Shown: positions 1 through 9,834 of the stretch, piece by piece | Layout of the letters: each line of letters opens with the position of its first letter | Position numbering within the stretch: position 1 is the first letter of the stretch | NCBI GenBank assembly: GCA_021166685.1 | Contig: JAJPEU010000005.1 | Span: 1 to 64,000 of the forward strand | DNA: 64,000 nucleotides | Source of the DNA: Sulfurovum sp. | GTDB lineage: Bacteria > Campylobacterota > Campylobacteria > Campylobacterales > Sulfurovaceae | Direction of reading: 5' to 3' | Program-made: the position numbers and the translations under genes | Notes under the pieces: generated by a model | The model's database searches: none | What the model was told of the DNA's origin: nothing | What the model saw: the letters and a program-made list of their open reading frames with translations, nothing else

Positions 1-174
1 GATCTATTCTCCTCTGTTTTTAAATTTAATTCATTTTTAATGATAGCACAAATAAACATATACTTGTATTACTTTGGGCTGCAAAAAAATAGAATTAAAA
101 ATAATTAATTTATTTATTTCTAATAATTAATAAACCAGATACTATAATCACCCATCACAATCAAAGGAAAAAAT

Positions 175-591
175 ATTACATATACATTCATTCATACCAT
201 TCACATCTTTTCAGTTTTCATCTATGGCGGATTTTTATTTACAGACAATCTTTTTATGGCAAAAATGGGCCAATCCCTCACCCCGGAGGAACACACAAAA
301 GCCAGAGAAGCCGTCATGATACACGTAAGAAAAGTGGTTCCCTACAGCCTGATGGTGGCGGTTGCTTCAGGACTTTTTTTGTTTAGTCAGGTTTTTGGAA
401 AGATAGCAGATGACGGGCTCAGCAGATTTCAAATACTTTTAAGTATAAAAGCATTTTTTGGGTTATGGCTTGGCTTTCGAGGAATAAATCAAAAACTTTT
501 TGGGATTCAGCCTTTTGTTTTTAAAAGCCATCTTTTTCCATTTTTCCTTGTGATACTGGTTATTTTTTTATCGCAGTTTATGAATATTTAG
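175..591 (+). CDS. Small integral membrane protein, probable ATT start
   Basis: About 138 residues with four likely membrane segments (roughly residues 4-26, 55-75, 85-100 and 115-136) and a conserved-looking cytoplasmic stretch EEHTKAREAVMIHVRK after the first. The first ATG (256) would start in the middle of the first membrane helix. The same frame stays open upstream and reads HTIHIFSVFIYGGFLFTDN, a good helix, back to an ATT at 175 that lies 6 nt behind AAAGGA; the next upstream stop is at 145. No ATG, GTG or TTG exists in between, so initiation on ATT is inferred. The architecture recalls small CopD-like membrane proteins of Campylobacterota, but function is unknown. Confidence 0.7.
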   Translation: MTYTFIHTIHIFSVFIYGGFLFTDNLFMAKMGQSLTPEEHTKAREAVMIHVRKVVPYSLMVAVASGLFLFSQVFGKIADDGLSRFQILLSIKAFFGLWLGFRGINQKLFGIQPFVFKSHLFPFFLVILVIFLSQFMNI

Positions 592-644
592 CGTATTGCA
601 CCATCAAACAGTATTTGTTTGGATTTATTTGGGTTATATCGGGT

Positions 645-1847
645 CTAATTTTTTTCCTCTTGCAGCCCCGCAGCCAGAACGGTCTCTTTGGCGATAGCCA
701 GCTCCTCGTTTGTAGGTGTAACCCAAAGAGCGATCTTGCTGCTTGATGCATGAATGCTTCTGCATCCATTTGTGAGTTGGGTATTTAAATGCATATCCAT
801 TTGTACACCAAAAAATGTAAGTTTCGCACAAATCGCTTCTCTTGTTTTTGCACTGTGTTCACCGATGCCCCCTGTAAATATCAACGCATCAAGACGTCCT
901 AAAATAGCGGCATAAGCGCCGATATATTTGACAATGCGATAAACAAAGATTTCCATTGCGAGTATGGCCAATGGATCTTCATGAGCTATTTTTTCTTCTA
1001 TCTGGCGCATATCGTTGGTTTGGGCTATTCCTTTGAGGCCGCTTTGTGTGTTGAGCATCGTTTCGATTTCATCGGCATTGAGCTGCGTATGCCTTAGCAG
1101 ATAAAAAATAATTCCCGGATCAATGTCTCCGCTTCTGCTTCCCATCACCAATCCTTCAAGAGGTGTCATACCCATGGAGGCATCTATGCTCTTGCCCCCT
1201 TGGATGGCACATGCGCTTGCACCGTTACCCAAATGAAGCGAAATAATATTGAGTGTTTCTAATTTTTTTCCCATGGCTTTGGCTGTTTGCCGGGCAACAT
1301 AATGATGTGACGTTCCGTGAAATCCATAACGCCGCACACCCAGGTTGTCATAAAAAAAATTGGGCAGTGCATACCGGTACGCATAAGGGGGTACAGTATG
1401 ATGAAAAGCCGTATCAAACACGGCTACCTGCGGCAGATCGCCAACCAGTGCCTGTATGGCGCGTATGCCTTCAAGATTGGCATGATTATGCAAGGGAGCG
1501 AGAGGCTCAAGTGATTCGATTTGGCTTATCACTTCCTGGGAAATCAATGTCGGCTCATAAAAAAGATCGCCCCCGTGCACTACTCTGTGGCCTACGGCGC
1601 CGATCTCCTTAAGCGAAGAGATAACCTGATGCGATACAAGCATTTTAACCAACAGCATGATCGCTTCTGTATGATTATCTATTTTTTCTTGATGCCGGTA
1701 ATGGTCTTTTTTGCTGATAAAAGAGACTGTTGAGATAGACTCAAAAATACTTTCGGCTGCCCCCGATGCAAGAACCGTCCATTTTTCTATGGAAAAAAGT
1801 TTGAATTTCACCGAAGAACTTCCGGCATTAAGCACAAGCACTTTCAT
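645..1847 (-). CDS. ackA: Acetate kinase
   Basis: Interconverts acetate + ATP and acetyl phosphate + ADP in the cytoplasm. The 400-residue length is standard. Visible ASKHA motifs are NAGSSSVKFKLF at residues 7-18, HRVVHGG near 87, DTAFHHTVP, GFHGTSH, LHLGNGAS and FTGGIGEHS near the C-terminus. Its ATG overlaps the stop of the upstream phosphotransacetylase gene (TAATG), so the two are translationally coupled and form the Ack-Pta route between acetyl-CoA and acetate, running either towards ATP formation or towards acetate uptake. Confidence 0.97.
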   Translation of the reverse strand: MKVLVLNAGSSSVKFKLFSIEKWTVLASGAAESIFESISTVSFISKKDHYRHQEKIDNHTEAIMLLVKMLVSHQVISSLKEIGAVGHRVVHGGDLFYEPTLISQEVISQIESLEPLAPLHNHANLEGIRAIQALVGDLPQVAVFDTAFHHTVPPYAYRYALPNFFYDNLGVRRYGFHGTSHHYVARQTAKAMGKKLETLNIISLHLGNGASACAIQGGKSIDASMGMTPLEGLVMGSRSGDIDPGIIFYLLRHTQLNADEIETMLNTQSGLKGIAQTNDMRQIEEKIAHEDPLAILAMEIFVYRIVKYIGAYAAILGRLDALIFTGGIGEHSAKTREAICAKLTFFGVQMDMHLNTQLTNGCRSIHASSSKIALWVTPTNEELAIAKETVLAAGLQEEKN

Positions 1848-3943
1848 TATTGTTCCTCTTTTTGCGCCTGTATGGCCGTAAGCGCAACCGTATTGACGAT
1901 GTCAACAACACTGCATCCGCGGCTGAGATCATTGACAGGTTTGGCGAGTCCCTGCAAAATCGGTCCGATGGCAATTGCGCCTGCAGAACGCTGCACGGCC
2001 TTATAGGTATTGTTTCCGGTATTGAGATCGGGGAAGATAAAAACATTGGCGTGTCCGGCCACTTTGCTTTCGGGCATTTTGTTTGCTCCTACCGCAGGAT
2101 CAATAGCAGCATCGTATTGGATAGGTCCCTCTATGGGCAAATCGGGACGTTTTTGCCGCACGATCTCTGTGGCTTTACGAACTTTTTCCACATCTGTACC
2201 TACACCGGAATTTCCGCTGGAATAGGAAAGCATTGCCACACAAGGAGTTAAACCAAACTTTTTGGCTGTATCGGCCGAAGCGATCGCAATTTGAGCCAGC
2301 TGTTCGGCATCCGGGTCAGGATTGACCGCGCAATCGGCATAGACCAGGACCTCGGTATCAAAACACATAAAAAAACAACTTGATACAATAGTAAATCCCG
2401 GTTTTGTTTTGATGGTTTGCAAGGCAGGCAAAATCGTTTCTCTGGTCGTATGCGTGGCGCCGCTGACCATTCCGTCAGCCATTCCCTCATGAACAAGCAT
2501 GGTTCCAAATAACGTTTTGCTGCTCATAGCTTCAGATGCCACCCGGAGCGTCACGCCTTTGTGTTTTCTGAGCCCGAAATAACTTTCGCACAATCTCTTC
2601 TTGAGTATTTCATCTTCAGGATCAATGATTGTCACGCCTTTGAGATCCAGTCCTAAGATTTTAGCTCTGGAAGCAATCTCTGCTTTTGTTCCCAAAAGTA
2701 TAATCGATACGATTCTGCGCCGCAAAAGTATATCCGCCGCCATCAGTATCCGATCGTCTTCTGTTTCAGTCAGGACGATAGATTTGATTTCTTTGGCGGC
2801 ACGCTCAAAGAGCTGATGTCTAAACATCGCCGGGGTAAGGATGCCCGATGAAGCTTTGGAAAGTTTTTGAATAAGCTCTTTTGGGGATGTATTGCTGCTG
2901 AAAATCCCCAATGCTGTTGCAATTTTATTGGGCGTTTGCATGCTTAAACCGGGAGCAAGCGTCTGAAGTTTTTCCAATACGGTAAACATATCATGCCCAA
3001 GATAAAGTATTGGGATTTTGATAGGCTTCATATCTTCAAGAAGATGCATCACGCTCTGCGGAGGTTTAAAGTTTCCGCAGAGCAGTATGGCGCTCAAAGA
3101 AGGTTGAGAAGATGCATGGTGGGCCAAGACCGCTGCAAAAATAATGTCTGAACGATCTGCTGATGTGACGATAATATCTTTTTGCCTGATATGTGTTAAA
3201 AAATGATCAACACCCATTGCGGCAATATGAGTTCTTCCTACGATGCGGTAAAGCATCTCTTGGCTCCCAAACACTAAATCCGCCTTGATGTCTTGGACGA
3301 TCTGTGAAACTGAGATACTGTCGATATCTTTAATGTTGGGCAAAAGAGCAACAGGAAAAGAAAAATTATTCTTCAGTGTTTCTCTGTGTGCTTTATAAAA
3401 AGGGTTTTCGCACCTGTTGACAAAAAGCATAAAAAGTTCTGCATTTTGTGTTTTGATTGCATATTTCCACAAATTGATCTCTTCTGTAACCTCTTCTTGT
3501 TTCTGGATTTGCGGTACAAAAACACCTACAACAGGTGCAGAAAAATTCTTTGCGATCTCCACATTGATATCGTAATCAATCAATGAAGACAGATGCTCAT
3601 CCGCCAGTCCCAAACACAAAACAAAATCATAACGTTTTTTCAAATCAAGATATCGGTCAAGAAGTTTTGCCATAAGCTCATCAGACAAATCCTCAGAAAT
3701 AAGCTTTTCGGCTTCATCAATTTGTACGCCTATGGCTTCTACGTAGGACTGTTTTAACCCAAACCATCCAAGAATGGTTTGGGTATCTTCATCCCTGTCA
3801 ACACGGTACACCAAAGGACGGAAAAAGGCGATACGGCCATAATGACGCTTTAAAAAATCAACCATTCCTAGGGCAACAACCATACTCCCTGCCTTAGGAT
3901 GCTTTGAGACGATATAGAGTGACTTAAGTGCATCAGCAGCCAT
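1847..3943 (-). CDS. pta: Phosphate acetyltransferase, long multidomain form
   Basis: Interconverts acetyl-CoA + phosphate and acetyl phosphate + CoA. It is the long form: an N-terminal region related to P-loop dethiobiotin-synthetase-like domains, a central DRTGG-type regulatory domain, and the catalytic PTA_PTB domain in the last ~330 residues (GMVSGATHTTRETILPA, SYSSGNSG). The frame is open 14 codons further up to an ATG at 3985, but that ATG has no ribosome-binding site; the ATG at 3943 follows AAAAAGG at a good distance and begins MAADALKSLYIVSKHPKAGS, so it is preferred. Forms an operon with ackA. Confidence 0.95.
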   Translation of the reverse strand: MAADALKSLYIVSKHPKAGSMVVALGMVDFLKRHYGRIAFFRPLVYRVDRDEDTQTILGWFGLKQSYVEAIGVQIDEAEKLISEDLSDELMAKLLDRYLDLKKRYDFVLCLGLADEHLSSLIDYDINVEIAKNFSAPVVGVFVPQIQKQEEVTEEINLWKYAIKTQNAELFMLFVNRCENPFYKAHRETLKNNFSFPVALLPNIKDIDSISVSQIVQDIKADLVFGSQEMLYRIVGRTHIAAMGVDHFLTHIRQKDIIVTSADRSDIIFAAVLAHHASSQPSLSAILLCGNFKPPQSVMHLLEDMKPIKIPILYLGHDMFTVLEKLQTLAPGLSMQTPNKIATALGIFSSNTSPKELIQKLSKASSGILTPAMFRHQLFERAAKEIKSIVLTETEDDRILMAADILLRRRIVSIILLGTKAEIASRAKILGLDLKGVTIIDPEDEILKKRLCESYFGLRKHKGVTLRVASEAMSSKTLFGTMLVHEGMADGMVSGATHTTRETILPALQTIKTKPGFTIVSSCFFMCFDTEVLVYADCAVNPDPDAEQLAQIAIASADTAKKFGLTPCVAMLSYSSGNSGVGTDVEKVRKATEIVRQKRPDLPIEGPIQYDAAIDPAVGANKMPESKVAGHANVFIFPDLNTGNNTYKAVQRSAGAIAIGPILQGLAKPVNDLSRGCSVVDIVNTVALTAIQAQKEEQ

Positions 3944-4001
3944 TGTTTTACCTTTTTTATTATCACAGGTCTGGTTTTTTGTCATTCGGGTACACGTAAA
4001 A

Positions 4002-4007
4002 ATTATA
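4002..4007 (-). promoter_or_regulatory. Probable -10 box of the pta-ackA operon
   Basis: Reads GGCTATAATTTTT on the minus strand. Transcription would begin near 3995, leaving a leader of about 50 nt to the preferred pta start. No clear -35 hexamer is present, as is usual for sigma-70 promoters in Campylobacterota. Confidence 0.5.
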
Positions 4008-4126
4008 GCCTATCCTTGCATAACAGACACTTTAAACCAATATCACATAAATTAATCGATTAAAATCATTTTTTAATATTTAAAAAGTTAAAATTTTTAT
4101 ACTATGAGAAGAGGGAAGGAAAATGT

Positions 4127-4705
4127 ATGAAAAAAAATGTTGTAGGTGCAGGTTTGGCAATTATGTTTGCAACGGCATATGCGAATGCAAACGAAGATTT
4201 TAAAATCGCTAACGAAGAGAGTGTTTCACCTTACTATATGACTGTAAAACTCATGACAACTTCAGGCGGAACAGTTTACGAAGAACATGAAACTCTTAAA
4301 GGTGATCATGCCCGCGGTATCGGTATCGATGTCGGCTACAAATTCAATCCGCATTTTGCAGTTGAAATTTCAGCAGCTTACGGGCGCAACGATGTTACTA
4401 AAACAGAAGAAGGGAGTTTGGAATCCGAAATCGTTCGCGCTACTTATGTATCTTACGCATTGAATTTTGTTTTCTTTCAACCGCTCTGGGATGAAATCGG
4501 TTTTTTTGCTAAACTCGGATACGAAAAAGAACATGAGAAAATATCTGCTTTAAATATCAGCGAAGACGATTATGGTGTGGATTACGCCATCGGATTTAAC
4601 TATGAACTCAATGCGCATAATGCTATTTTTATAGAGCACGAAAGATCCACTATTGACGGATTGCGCGGTGATGCCTATTTTGTCGGATTGGAGTTTAAGT
4701 TTTAA
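4127..4705 (+). CDS. Outer-membrane beta-barrel protein (porin/opacity-like)
   Basis: 192 residues with a signal peptide (MKKNVVGAGLAIMFATAYANA, cleavage after ANA near residue 21). The mature part alternates polar and hydrophobic residues in strands separated by charged turns and ends in VGLEFKF, a terminal Phe typical of barrels recognised by the BAM machinery. Repeated elements such as GIGIDVGYKFNPHFAVEISA and GFNYELNAHNAIFIEHE resemble the eight-stranded OmpA/OmpW-like barrel family. A TATACT -10 box lies at 4098-4103 and a purine-rich GAGGGAAGGA precedes the ATG. The ligand or role is not evident. Confidence 0.8.
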   Translation: MKKNVVGAGLAIMFATAYANANEDFKIANEESVSPYYMTVKLMTTSGGTVYEEHETLKGDHARGIGIDVGYKFNPHFAVEISAAYGRNDVTKTEEGSLESEIVRATYVSYALNFVFFQPLWDEIGFFAKLGYEKEHEKISALNISEDDYGVDYAIGFNYELNAHNAIFIEHERSTIDGLRGDAYFVGLEFKF

Positions 4706-4823
4706 CAGTAATTTGCACCGTCCGTCTTTTTTGTCGTTACAGGATAAAACATGCGGACGTACACAGCGGTTTCTATGCTCATTTCTCCGCTGAATGGCAA
4801 AAAAACCGTTTTGTATTTTGAAA

Positions 4824-5411
4824 TCAATTTTCTACATACTCCATCGGAGCAATTGTATTTTTTAAACTTACGTCCACAACAAAACGGTCATTTAAAAAAT
4901 TACGCCCTATCAGCAATTGATATTGGAAGTTGCCTCTATTGGCAAGAGAAACATTAACGTTTTTAGATATTTCACCCAATGTAAGCCGTAATTTTATAAC
5001 AGGGCGTTTATGGGCTTTTGCGCCATGTCTTTTAACATATATATACCTTACAACTTTGTGCCTCGTTGTAATATCATCAATCGTCACAATCGCCCAATCT
5101 TCTCCATCCTCATTAATAATTTCCACACTGTCAATACCTATCGAAGTTATACTTGCTCCGGTATCAATACGTGCTTTCATTATGAAATTTCCGGGAATCA
5201 CACGGATTTTCTCAACGGCCCCAATCACTGTCTTTGAAGTCTCAGCAGCGTTATCAACGTCTTGATTCGATTTGAAAAATTTTTCTTTAGTCGAAGCGGT
5301 AGTATTGCTGTCTTTGGATATATTTTTTGCGGATGCACCGGCAACCACCAAAAGCAGAACCATTCCCGTATACAAAATATGAGATAGGAACGTTTTATTT
5401 TTATTGGCCAT
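4824..5411 (-). CDS. Secreted retropepsin-like aspartic protease (RimK-associated family)
   Basis: 195 residues. An N-terminal hydrophobic segment (GMVLLLVVAGASA, ending near residue 29) looks like a signal peptide or anchor. The rest, from about residue 63, matches the family often annotated as ATP-dependent zinc protease (PF05618): a single retropepsin fold with active-site motif ARIDTGASITSI, then the RPVIKLRLTLG and LLIGRNFL elements. In many bacteria this domain is fused or adjacent to RimK-like ATP-grasp enzymes; none is seen here and the signal points to periplasmic action. Proteolysis of a particular substrate is not established. Confidence 0.8.
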   Translation of the reverse strand: MANKNKTFLSHILYTGMVLLLVVAGASAKNISKDSNTTASTKEKFFKSNQDVDNAAETSKTVIGAVEKIRVIPGNFIMKARIDTGASITSIGIDSVEIINEDGEDWAIVTIDDITTRHKVVRYIYVKRHGAKAHKRPVIKLRLTLGEISKNVNVSLANRGNFQYQLLIGRNFLNDRFVVDVSLKNTIAPMEYVEN

Positions 5412-5470
5412 CTAAAATTATTCCTTTGAAATGAAATGGGACACTGAGCGTATTTGCATGAGATAAAAAA

Positions 5471-5680
5471 CTATTCAAAATCATCCCACTCCTCTTCTCT
5501 GTCTTCATCCGTATCATCATAATTGACAGTAAATATTTTTTCATAGCCTCTTTTTACAAGCTCCTCGTCCAATCCTTCGGCACTAAATCCCTTTGTTTTG
5601 CACACTTCAATAATAGCCGCTATATCGCTGTCGCTCACATCATTTATCTTCATTTCAAACTCAATATCAGAGATTGTCAT
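5471..5680 (-). CDS. Small acidic protein of unknown function
   Basis: 69 residues, strongly acidic at the C-terminus (DDTDEDREEEWDDFE). The ATG follows a strong AGGAG at a 7 nt spacing, which together with protein-like composition supports a real gene. The N-terminal half (DIEFEMKINDVSDSDIAAII) is probably a helix bundle. No family recognised. It is transcribed in the same direction as the neighbouring retropepsin-like gene, about 60 bp upstream of it. Confidence 0.65.
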   Translation of the reverse strand: MTISDIEFEMKINDVSDSDIAAIIEVCKTKGFSAEGLDEELVKRGYEKIFTVNYDDTDEDREEEWDDFE

Positions 5681-5936
5681 TGCCCTGCTCCTAGTATGGA
5701 TATATAATTACATTTTATAATTTTTAAAATTAAAACCCTAACGGAATTATACATTTTTTTCAAAAAAAATATCATGGCTTTGCTGAGTGCCTCTTTCAGC
5801 ATGCGTATTTTGATGCAAAAATTTTCTATGATACAAATCAGATATTTTTACTCTTATTTTTTTTAAAAGCTCTTGACCGTTGGGTATCATTTGTGCTATA
5901 AGATAAAATCAAAGCTTTTTATATGGGAGATTTATA

Positions 5937-7370
5937 ATGCCGCAAAAAGAAATAAATAAAGTTGTATCAGGTGAATATCAGCTTGGTTTTGAGGTTGATA
6001 TTGAGACAGATACCGTGCCTCCCGGCTTGGATGAAAACACGATACGCTTCATCTCGGCCAAAAAAAATGAACCCGAATGGATGACACAGCTTCGGCTCAA
6101 AGCTTTTAAAAAATGGCAGACGATGGCAGAACCGCATTGGGCACATATTACGTATGCACCTATCGACTACCAAGCCATATCATACTTTTCTGCTCCAAAA
6201 AATCCTCCTCAAAATCTTGACGACGTAGATCCAAAAATTCTTGAAGCGTATGCAAAACTGGGCATACCGCTTGATGAGCAAAAACAGCTTCAAGGGATTG
6301 CTGTCGATGCGGTTTTTGATTCTGTTTCGGTTAAGACAACCTATAGCGAAGAGCTTAATAAGCTGGGAATCATCTTTTGCTCAATCTCTGAAGCGATACA
6401 GGAGCATCCCGAACTTATCAAAAAATATATGCATTCAGTGGTACCGATGAATGATAACTATTTTGCTACGCTCAACAGTGCGGTTTTTACCGACGGAACA
6501 TTTGTCTATATTCCTAAGGGAGTACGCTGTCCGATGGAGCTGAGTACCTATTTTCGAATCAATGCGCTTAATACGGGACAATTTGAGCGTACGCTCATTG
6601 TCGCTGACGAAGGCAGCTATGTAAGCTACAACGAAGGTTGTTCAGCGCCCACAAGGGACGAAAATCAGCTTCATGCCGCCGTCGTTGAACTGATCGCCAT
6701 GAAAGATGCCCAAATCAAATATTCCACCATTCAAAATTGGTATCCCGGTGACGAAACGGGCAAAGGAGGCATCTTTAATTTTGTAACCAAAAGAGGACTT
6801 TGCCAGGGAGACAATTCAAAAATCTCATGGACGCAGGTTGAAACAGGCTCAGCAATTACATGGAAATATCCCAGCTGCATACTTAAGGGTGATCACTCTG
6901 TGGGCGAATTTTATTCTGTGGCAGTTACCACTCTCGCACAGCAGGCAGATACCGGAACAAAGATGATCCATCTTGGAAAAAATACCACTTCCACCATCGT
7001 CTCCAAAGGCATCTCTGCGATGAGAGGGCAAAACACTTACAGGGGCTTAGTCAAAATCGGTGCACACGCTCAAGGTGCAAGAAATTTTAGCCAATGCGAT
7101 TCTTTGCTCATAGGGAGCGAATGCGGTGCGCATACCTTCCCCTACCTTGAATGCAAAGATATCAAGGGCTATATAGAGCACGAAGCAACGACTTCAAAGA
7201 TCAGTGACGAACAGCTTTTTTATCTCAGACAACGCGGATTGAGCGAAGAGAATGCTGTTTCTATGATTGTACACGGTTTTTGCAAGGAAGTATTTGGCCA
7301 GCTTCCCATGGAGTATGCCGTAGAAGCCAAAGCGTTATTAAATTTAACACTAGAAGGGAGCGTAGGATAA
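5937..7370 (+). CDS. sufB: Fe-S cluster assembly scaffold SufB
   Basis: 477 residues, full length for SufB, the scaffold subunit of the SufBCD complex on which Fe-S clusters are built. It has the right-handed beta-helix core typical of the family, with conserved stretches such as [41 protein letters not shown] and the C-terminal [14 protein letters not shown]; a Cys in the last stretch is a conserved position of the family. First gene of the suf operon. A GGGAG precedes the ATG, and two overlapping -10 candidates (TATAAG at 5897, TAAAAT at 5904) lie 28-40 nt upstream. The sufC start overlaps its stop. Confidence 0.97.
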   Translation: MPQKEINKVVSGEYQLGFEVDIETDTVPPGLDENTIRFISAKKNEPEWMTQLRLKAFKKWQTMAEPHWAHITYAPIDYQAISYFSAPKNPPQNLDDVDPKILEAYAKLGIPLDEQKQLQGIAVDAVFDSVSVKTTYSEELNKLGIIFCSISEAIQEHPELIKKYMHSVVPMNDNYFATLNSAVFTDGTFVYIPKGVRCPMELSTYFRINALNTGQFERTLIVADEGSYVSYNEGCSAPTRDENQLHAAVVELIAMKDAQIKYSTIQNWYPGDETGKGGIFNFVTKRGLCQGDNSKISWTQVETGSAITWKYPSCILKGDHSVGEFYSVAVTTLAQQADTGTKMIHLGKNTTSTIVSKGISAMRGQNTYRGLVKIGAHAQGARNFSQCDSLLIGSECGAHTFPYLECKDIKGYIEHEATTSKISDEQLFYLRQRGLSEENAVSMIVHGFCKEVFGQLPMEYAVEAKALLNLTLEGSVG

Positions 7371-8119
7371 TGATACAAATAGAAAATCTTAAAGCAAATA
7401 TCGGTTCAAAAGAGATACTCAAAGGGCTTAACCTTATACTTGAAGAGGGAAAAGTGCATGCAATTATGGGGCCCAACGGGGCGGGCAAATCCACCCTTTC
7501 AAAAGCCATTGTAGGTCATTATGATATAGAAGTCACCGGCGGGGATATCACGTTCAAGAATCACAGCATTATAAAAATGAAACCCGAAGAAAGAGCGCTC
7601 GAAGGCATCTTTTTAAGCTTTCAAAACCCCGTAGAGATCCCCGGTGTAAACAATGCCTATTTTTTACGAACTGCGCTCAATGCCAAGCGCAAACATGAAG
7701 GCAAAGAAGAGTTGAATGCTGCTGAATTTTTGAGGCTCATGAAGGGGCACCTTGAAAGCCTGGGAATGAAGTCCGATATGATAAGCCGTTCTCTCAATGA
7801 AGGCTTCTCCGGAGGAGAAAAAAAACGTAATGAGATTTTGCAAATGCTTATCTTGGAGCCCGAGGTGATCATCCTTGATGAGATCGATTCGGGATTGGAT
7901 ATTGATGCGCTAAGAGCTGTTTGCGAGGGAATCAACAAGATGAAAAACGGTAAACGAAGTTTTCTTGTCATTACGCACTACAGCCGCATCTTAGACTATA
8001 TCAAGCCTGATTATATTCATGTTTTAAAAGAGGGCAGGATTATCAAAACTGCCGGACCTGAACTTGTCGCACAGCTTGAGGCCGAGGGATATGAGTCTAT
8101 CAAGGATGAAAGCATATGA
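7370..8119 (+). CDS. sufC: Fe-S assembly ATPase SufC
   Basis: ABC-type ATPase that drives the SufBCD scaffold. Walker A GPNGAGKS at residues 34-41, signature SGGEKKRNEI, Walker B VIILDEIDSGLD and the switch His in ITHYSRI are all present. The frame is open 30 codons further upstream inside sufB, but the ATG at 7370, overlapping the sufB stop as TAATG, gives the standard 249-residue protein. Followed by sufD with a 4 nt overlap. Confidence 0.97.
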   Translation: MIQIENLKANIGSKEILKGLNLILEEGKVHAIMGPNGAGKSTLSKAIVGHYDIEVTGGDITFKNHSIIKMKPEERALEGIFLSFQNPVEIPGVNNAYFLRTALNAKRKHEGKEELNAAEFLRLMKGHLESLGMKSDMISRSLNEGFSGGEKKRNEILQMLILEPEVIILDEIDSGLDIDALRAVCEGINKMKNGKRSFLVITHYSRILDYIKPDYIHVLKEGRIIKTAGPELVAQLEAEGYESIKDESI

Positions 8120-9327
8120 AACCCATAACGCTTCAGCATAAAAGCAAAGAGGAGTTGCGAACTCTGCTCAAGACAAGTGCAAAAAAAGATTTGCTGCTGG
8201 AAAAATTTAGCGAACTTGATATGCCAAGCACAAAAAGTGAAGCCTATCGCTATTTTGATATACAGCCTCTAATGGAACAAGAATATAAAACCGCCGCTTT
8301 TATCCCTAGAGAAATAAAAGAGCACGATAAGATAGAGATTGTAGACGGGATTGTCAAGACGGCCCCCAAAGGGATACGGGTTTATTACGGTACATACGAT
8401 GATGTAGATATGACGCATTTTGATCCTCTCTATTACTTGGGGCATCTTTTGACCCCTGCGGTGATCATCATAGAACTGGACGGTGACATAGAGGTTGAAC
8501 TTTTACATCGCTTTACAAAATCCCAAACCCTTTTTGCCTATCGCCTGGTAATCAAAAATCAAATCAACAGACATGCAACACTCTATGAAACATTTGAAGG
8601 TAAAAGCGCTGAAAGATCTCTTGTACTTTATGGTTACGACATGCACATCGCAAAAGACAGCTCACTAAGAGTTTTGAAAAACCAAACTGCCTATGCCCCG
8701 CACTATACCATGATCGCTTCTCACAAAATTTCGGTAGAAAAACAGGCCAATATGGTCTTTAAGAGTTTTGATTTTGGGGATGCCTCTGCGCTCACCCTGC
8801 TTAAAGTAGATTTGGATACTTCTGCACATATGGAAGCCGGGCATCTGCTTTATATTGGGGGTCAGGCCAAAAGAGGCATTGTCTCACAGATTGTCCACAA
8901 AGGCAAACATACCAGCTCACATCAGGAAGCTAAAAATATCCTTGATGAAAATGCAAGAGGTATTTTCGATGCGCTTATCAAAGTCGAACATACCGCCAAA
9001 TACACTAAAGCCCATCAAAATTCTAAAGCGATTTTGCTGGGAGAAAATGCCCATATGGTTACCAAGCCGCAATTAGAGATTTATATAGATGAACTAGAAG
9101 CTTCTCACGGCGCCACTACCGGACAACTCGACAAAAAACAGTTATTTTATTTGCAGTCTCGAGGCATCTCTCAAATTGATGCCGAAAAAATGCTGGTGAT
9201 AGCCTTTGCAAATACTTTGATAGAAAAAATCAAAGATACCAGAAATCAAGAACGCATTAAAATGAGTTTTGAAGAAGCATTTTATGCATCAAACAGGACA
9301 AAGCTTCTGAAAAAAACGGATCAATAG
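8116..9327 (+). CDS. sufD: Fe-S cluster assembly protein SufD
   Basis: 403 residues, the second beta-helix subunit of SufBCD and partner of SufB. C-terminal half carries the family pattern: VHKGKHTSSHQEAKNIL, HQNSKAILLGENAHMVTKPQ, ASHGATTGQLDKKQLFYLQS with the conserved His-Gly, then a C-terminal helical region. The N-terminal third is diverged, which is normal for SufD. ATG overlaps the sufC stop by 4 nt (ATGA). Most genomes with this layout carry sufS directly after; here a ~70 bp gap leads straight to sufE. Confidence 0.94.
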   Translation: MKPITLQHKSKEELRTLLKTSAKKDLLLEKFSELDMPSTKSEAYRYFDIQPLMEQEYKTAAFIPREIKEHDKIEIVDGIVKTAPKGIRVYYGTYDDVDMTHFDPLYYLGHLLTPAVIIIELDGDIEVELLHRFTKSQTLFAYRLVIKNQINRHATLYETFEGKSAERSLVLYGYDMHIAKDSSLRVLKNQTAYAPHYTMIASHKISVEKQANMVFKSFDFGDASALTLLKVDLDTSAHMEAGHLLYIGGQAKRGIVSQIVHKGKHTSSHQEAKNILDENARGIFDALIKVEHTAKYTKAHQNSKAILLGENAHMVTKPQLEIYIDELEASHGATTGQLDKKQLFYLQSRGISQIDAEKMLVIAFANTLIEKIKDTRNQERIKMSFEEAFYASNRTKLLKKTDQ

Positions 9328-9396
9328 ATTTTTTCATCAGTATTGAAATGCAAAAATTATTGTATTTCAAAAAGACAAAACAGACAAGGAGACGTC

Positions 9397-9834
9397 ATGA
9401 CCATGCAGGAAAAAATAGCCCGCTACAAAGCCGATTTTGATCTTTTTTCAACTGCCGACGAAAAAATAGAATATGTTATAGATCTAGGCAAGCATCAACC
9501 CCCTCTTAAGACGGGTGAAAAAAACAGTGAAAGTTTTATACAGGGGTGCTCCTCAAACGCCTGGCTGGTGGCCGAATGCGATCACAGCAAAATACATTTC
9601 CGGGGCGAAGGAGAATCGATGATGGCAAAAGGAATGATGACTATTCTTTTGGACATCTTTAATGATCGCACACCGGAGGAAATACTCTCATTTGATCCGC
9701 TAGAGCTTCAAAACATGGGCATTACAGAACTCTTAAGTCCTGTACGTCAAAAAGGACTTGAAGCATTTCTAAATACGATCTATGGTCATGCCAAAGCACA
9801 CAAAACAGCCTCAGCCAAGGAGCCAAAAAAATGA
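9397..9834 (+). CDS. sufE: Sulfur acceptor protein SufE
   Basis: 145 residues. SufE takes persulfide sulfur from a cysteine desulfurase and hands it to SufBCD. The acceptor Cys is C51 in FIQGCSSNAW, at the position typical of SufE. The frame is open to an ATG at 9343, but the ATG at 9397 follows AAGGA with 6 nt spacing and gives the normal protein length; the extra residues would be lysine- and cysteine-rich without similarity to the family. Overlaps the next gene by 4 nt. Confidence 0.94.
   Translation: MTMQEKIARYKADFDLFSTADEKIEYVIDLGKHQPPLKTGEKNSESFIQGCSSNAWLVAECDHSKIHFRGEGESMMAKGMMTILLDIFNDRTPEEILSFDPLELQNMGITELLSPVRQKGLEAFLNTIYGHAKAHKTASAKEPKK

Noticed and set aside
4751..5265. Plus-strand frames opposite the retropepsin-like gene
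   Set aside because: They overlap a gene with signal peptide and active-site motif and show no domain or start signal of their own.
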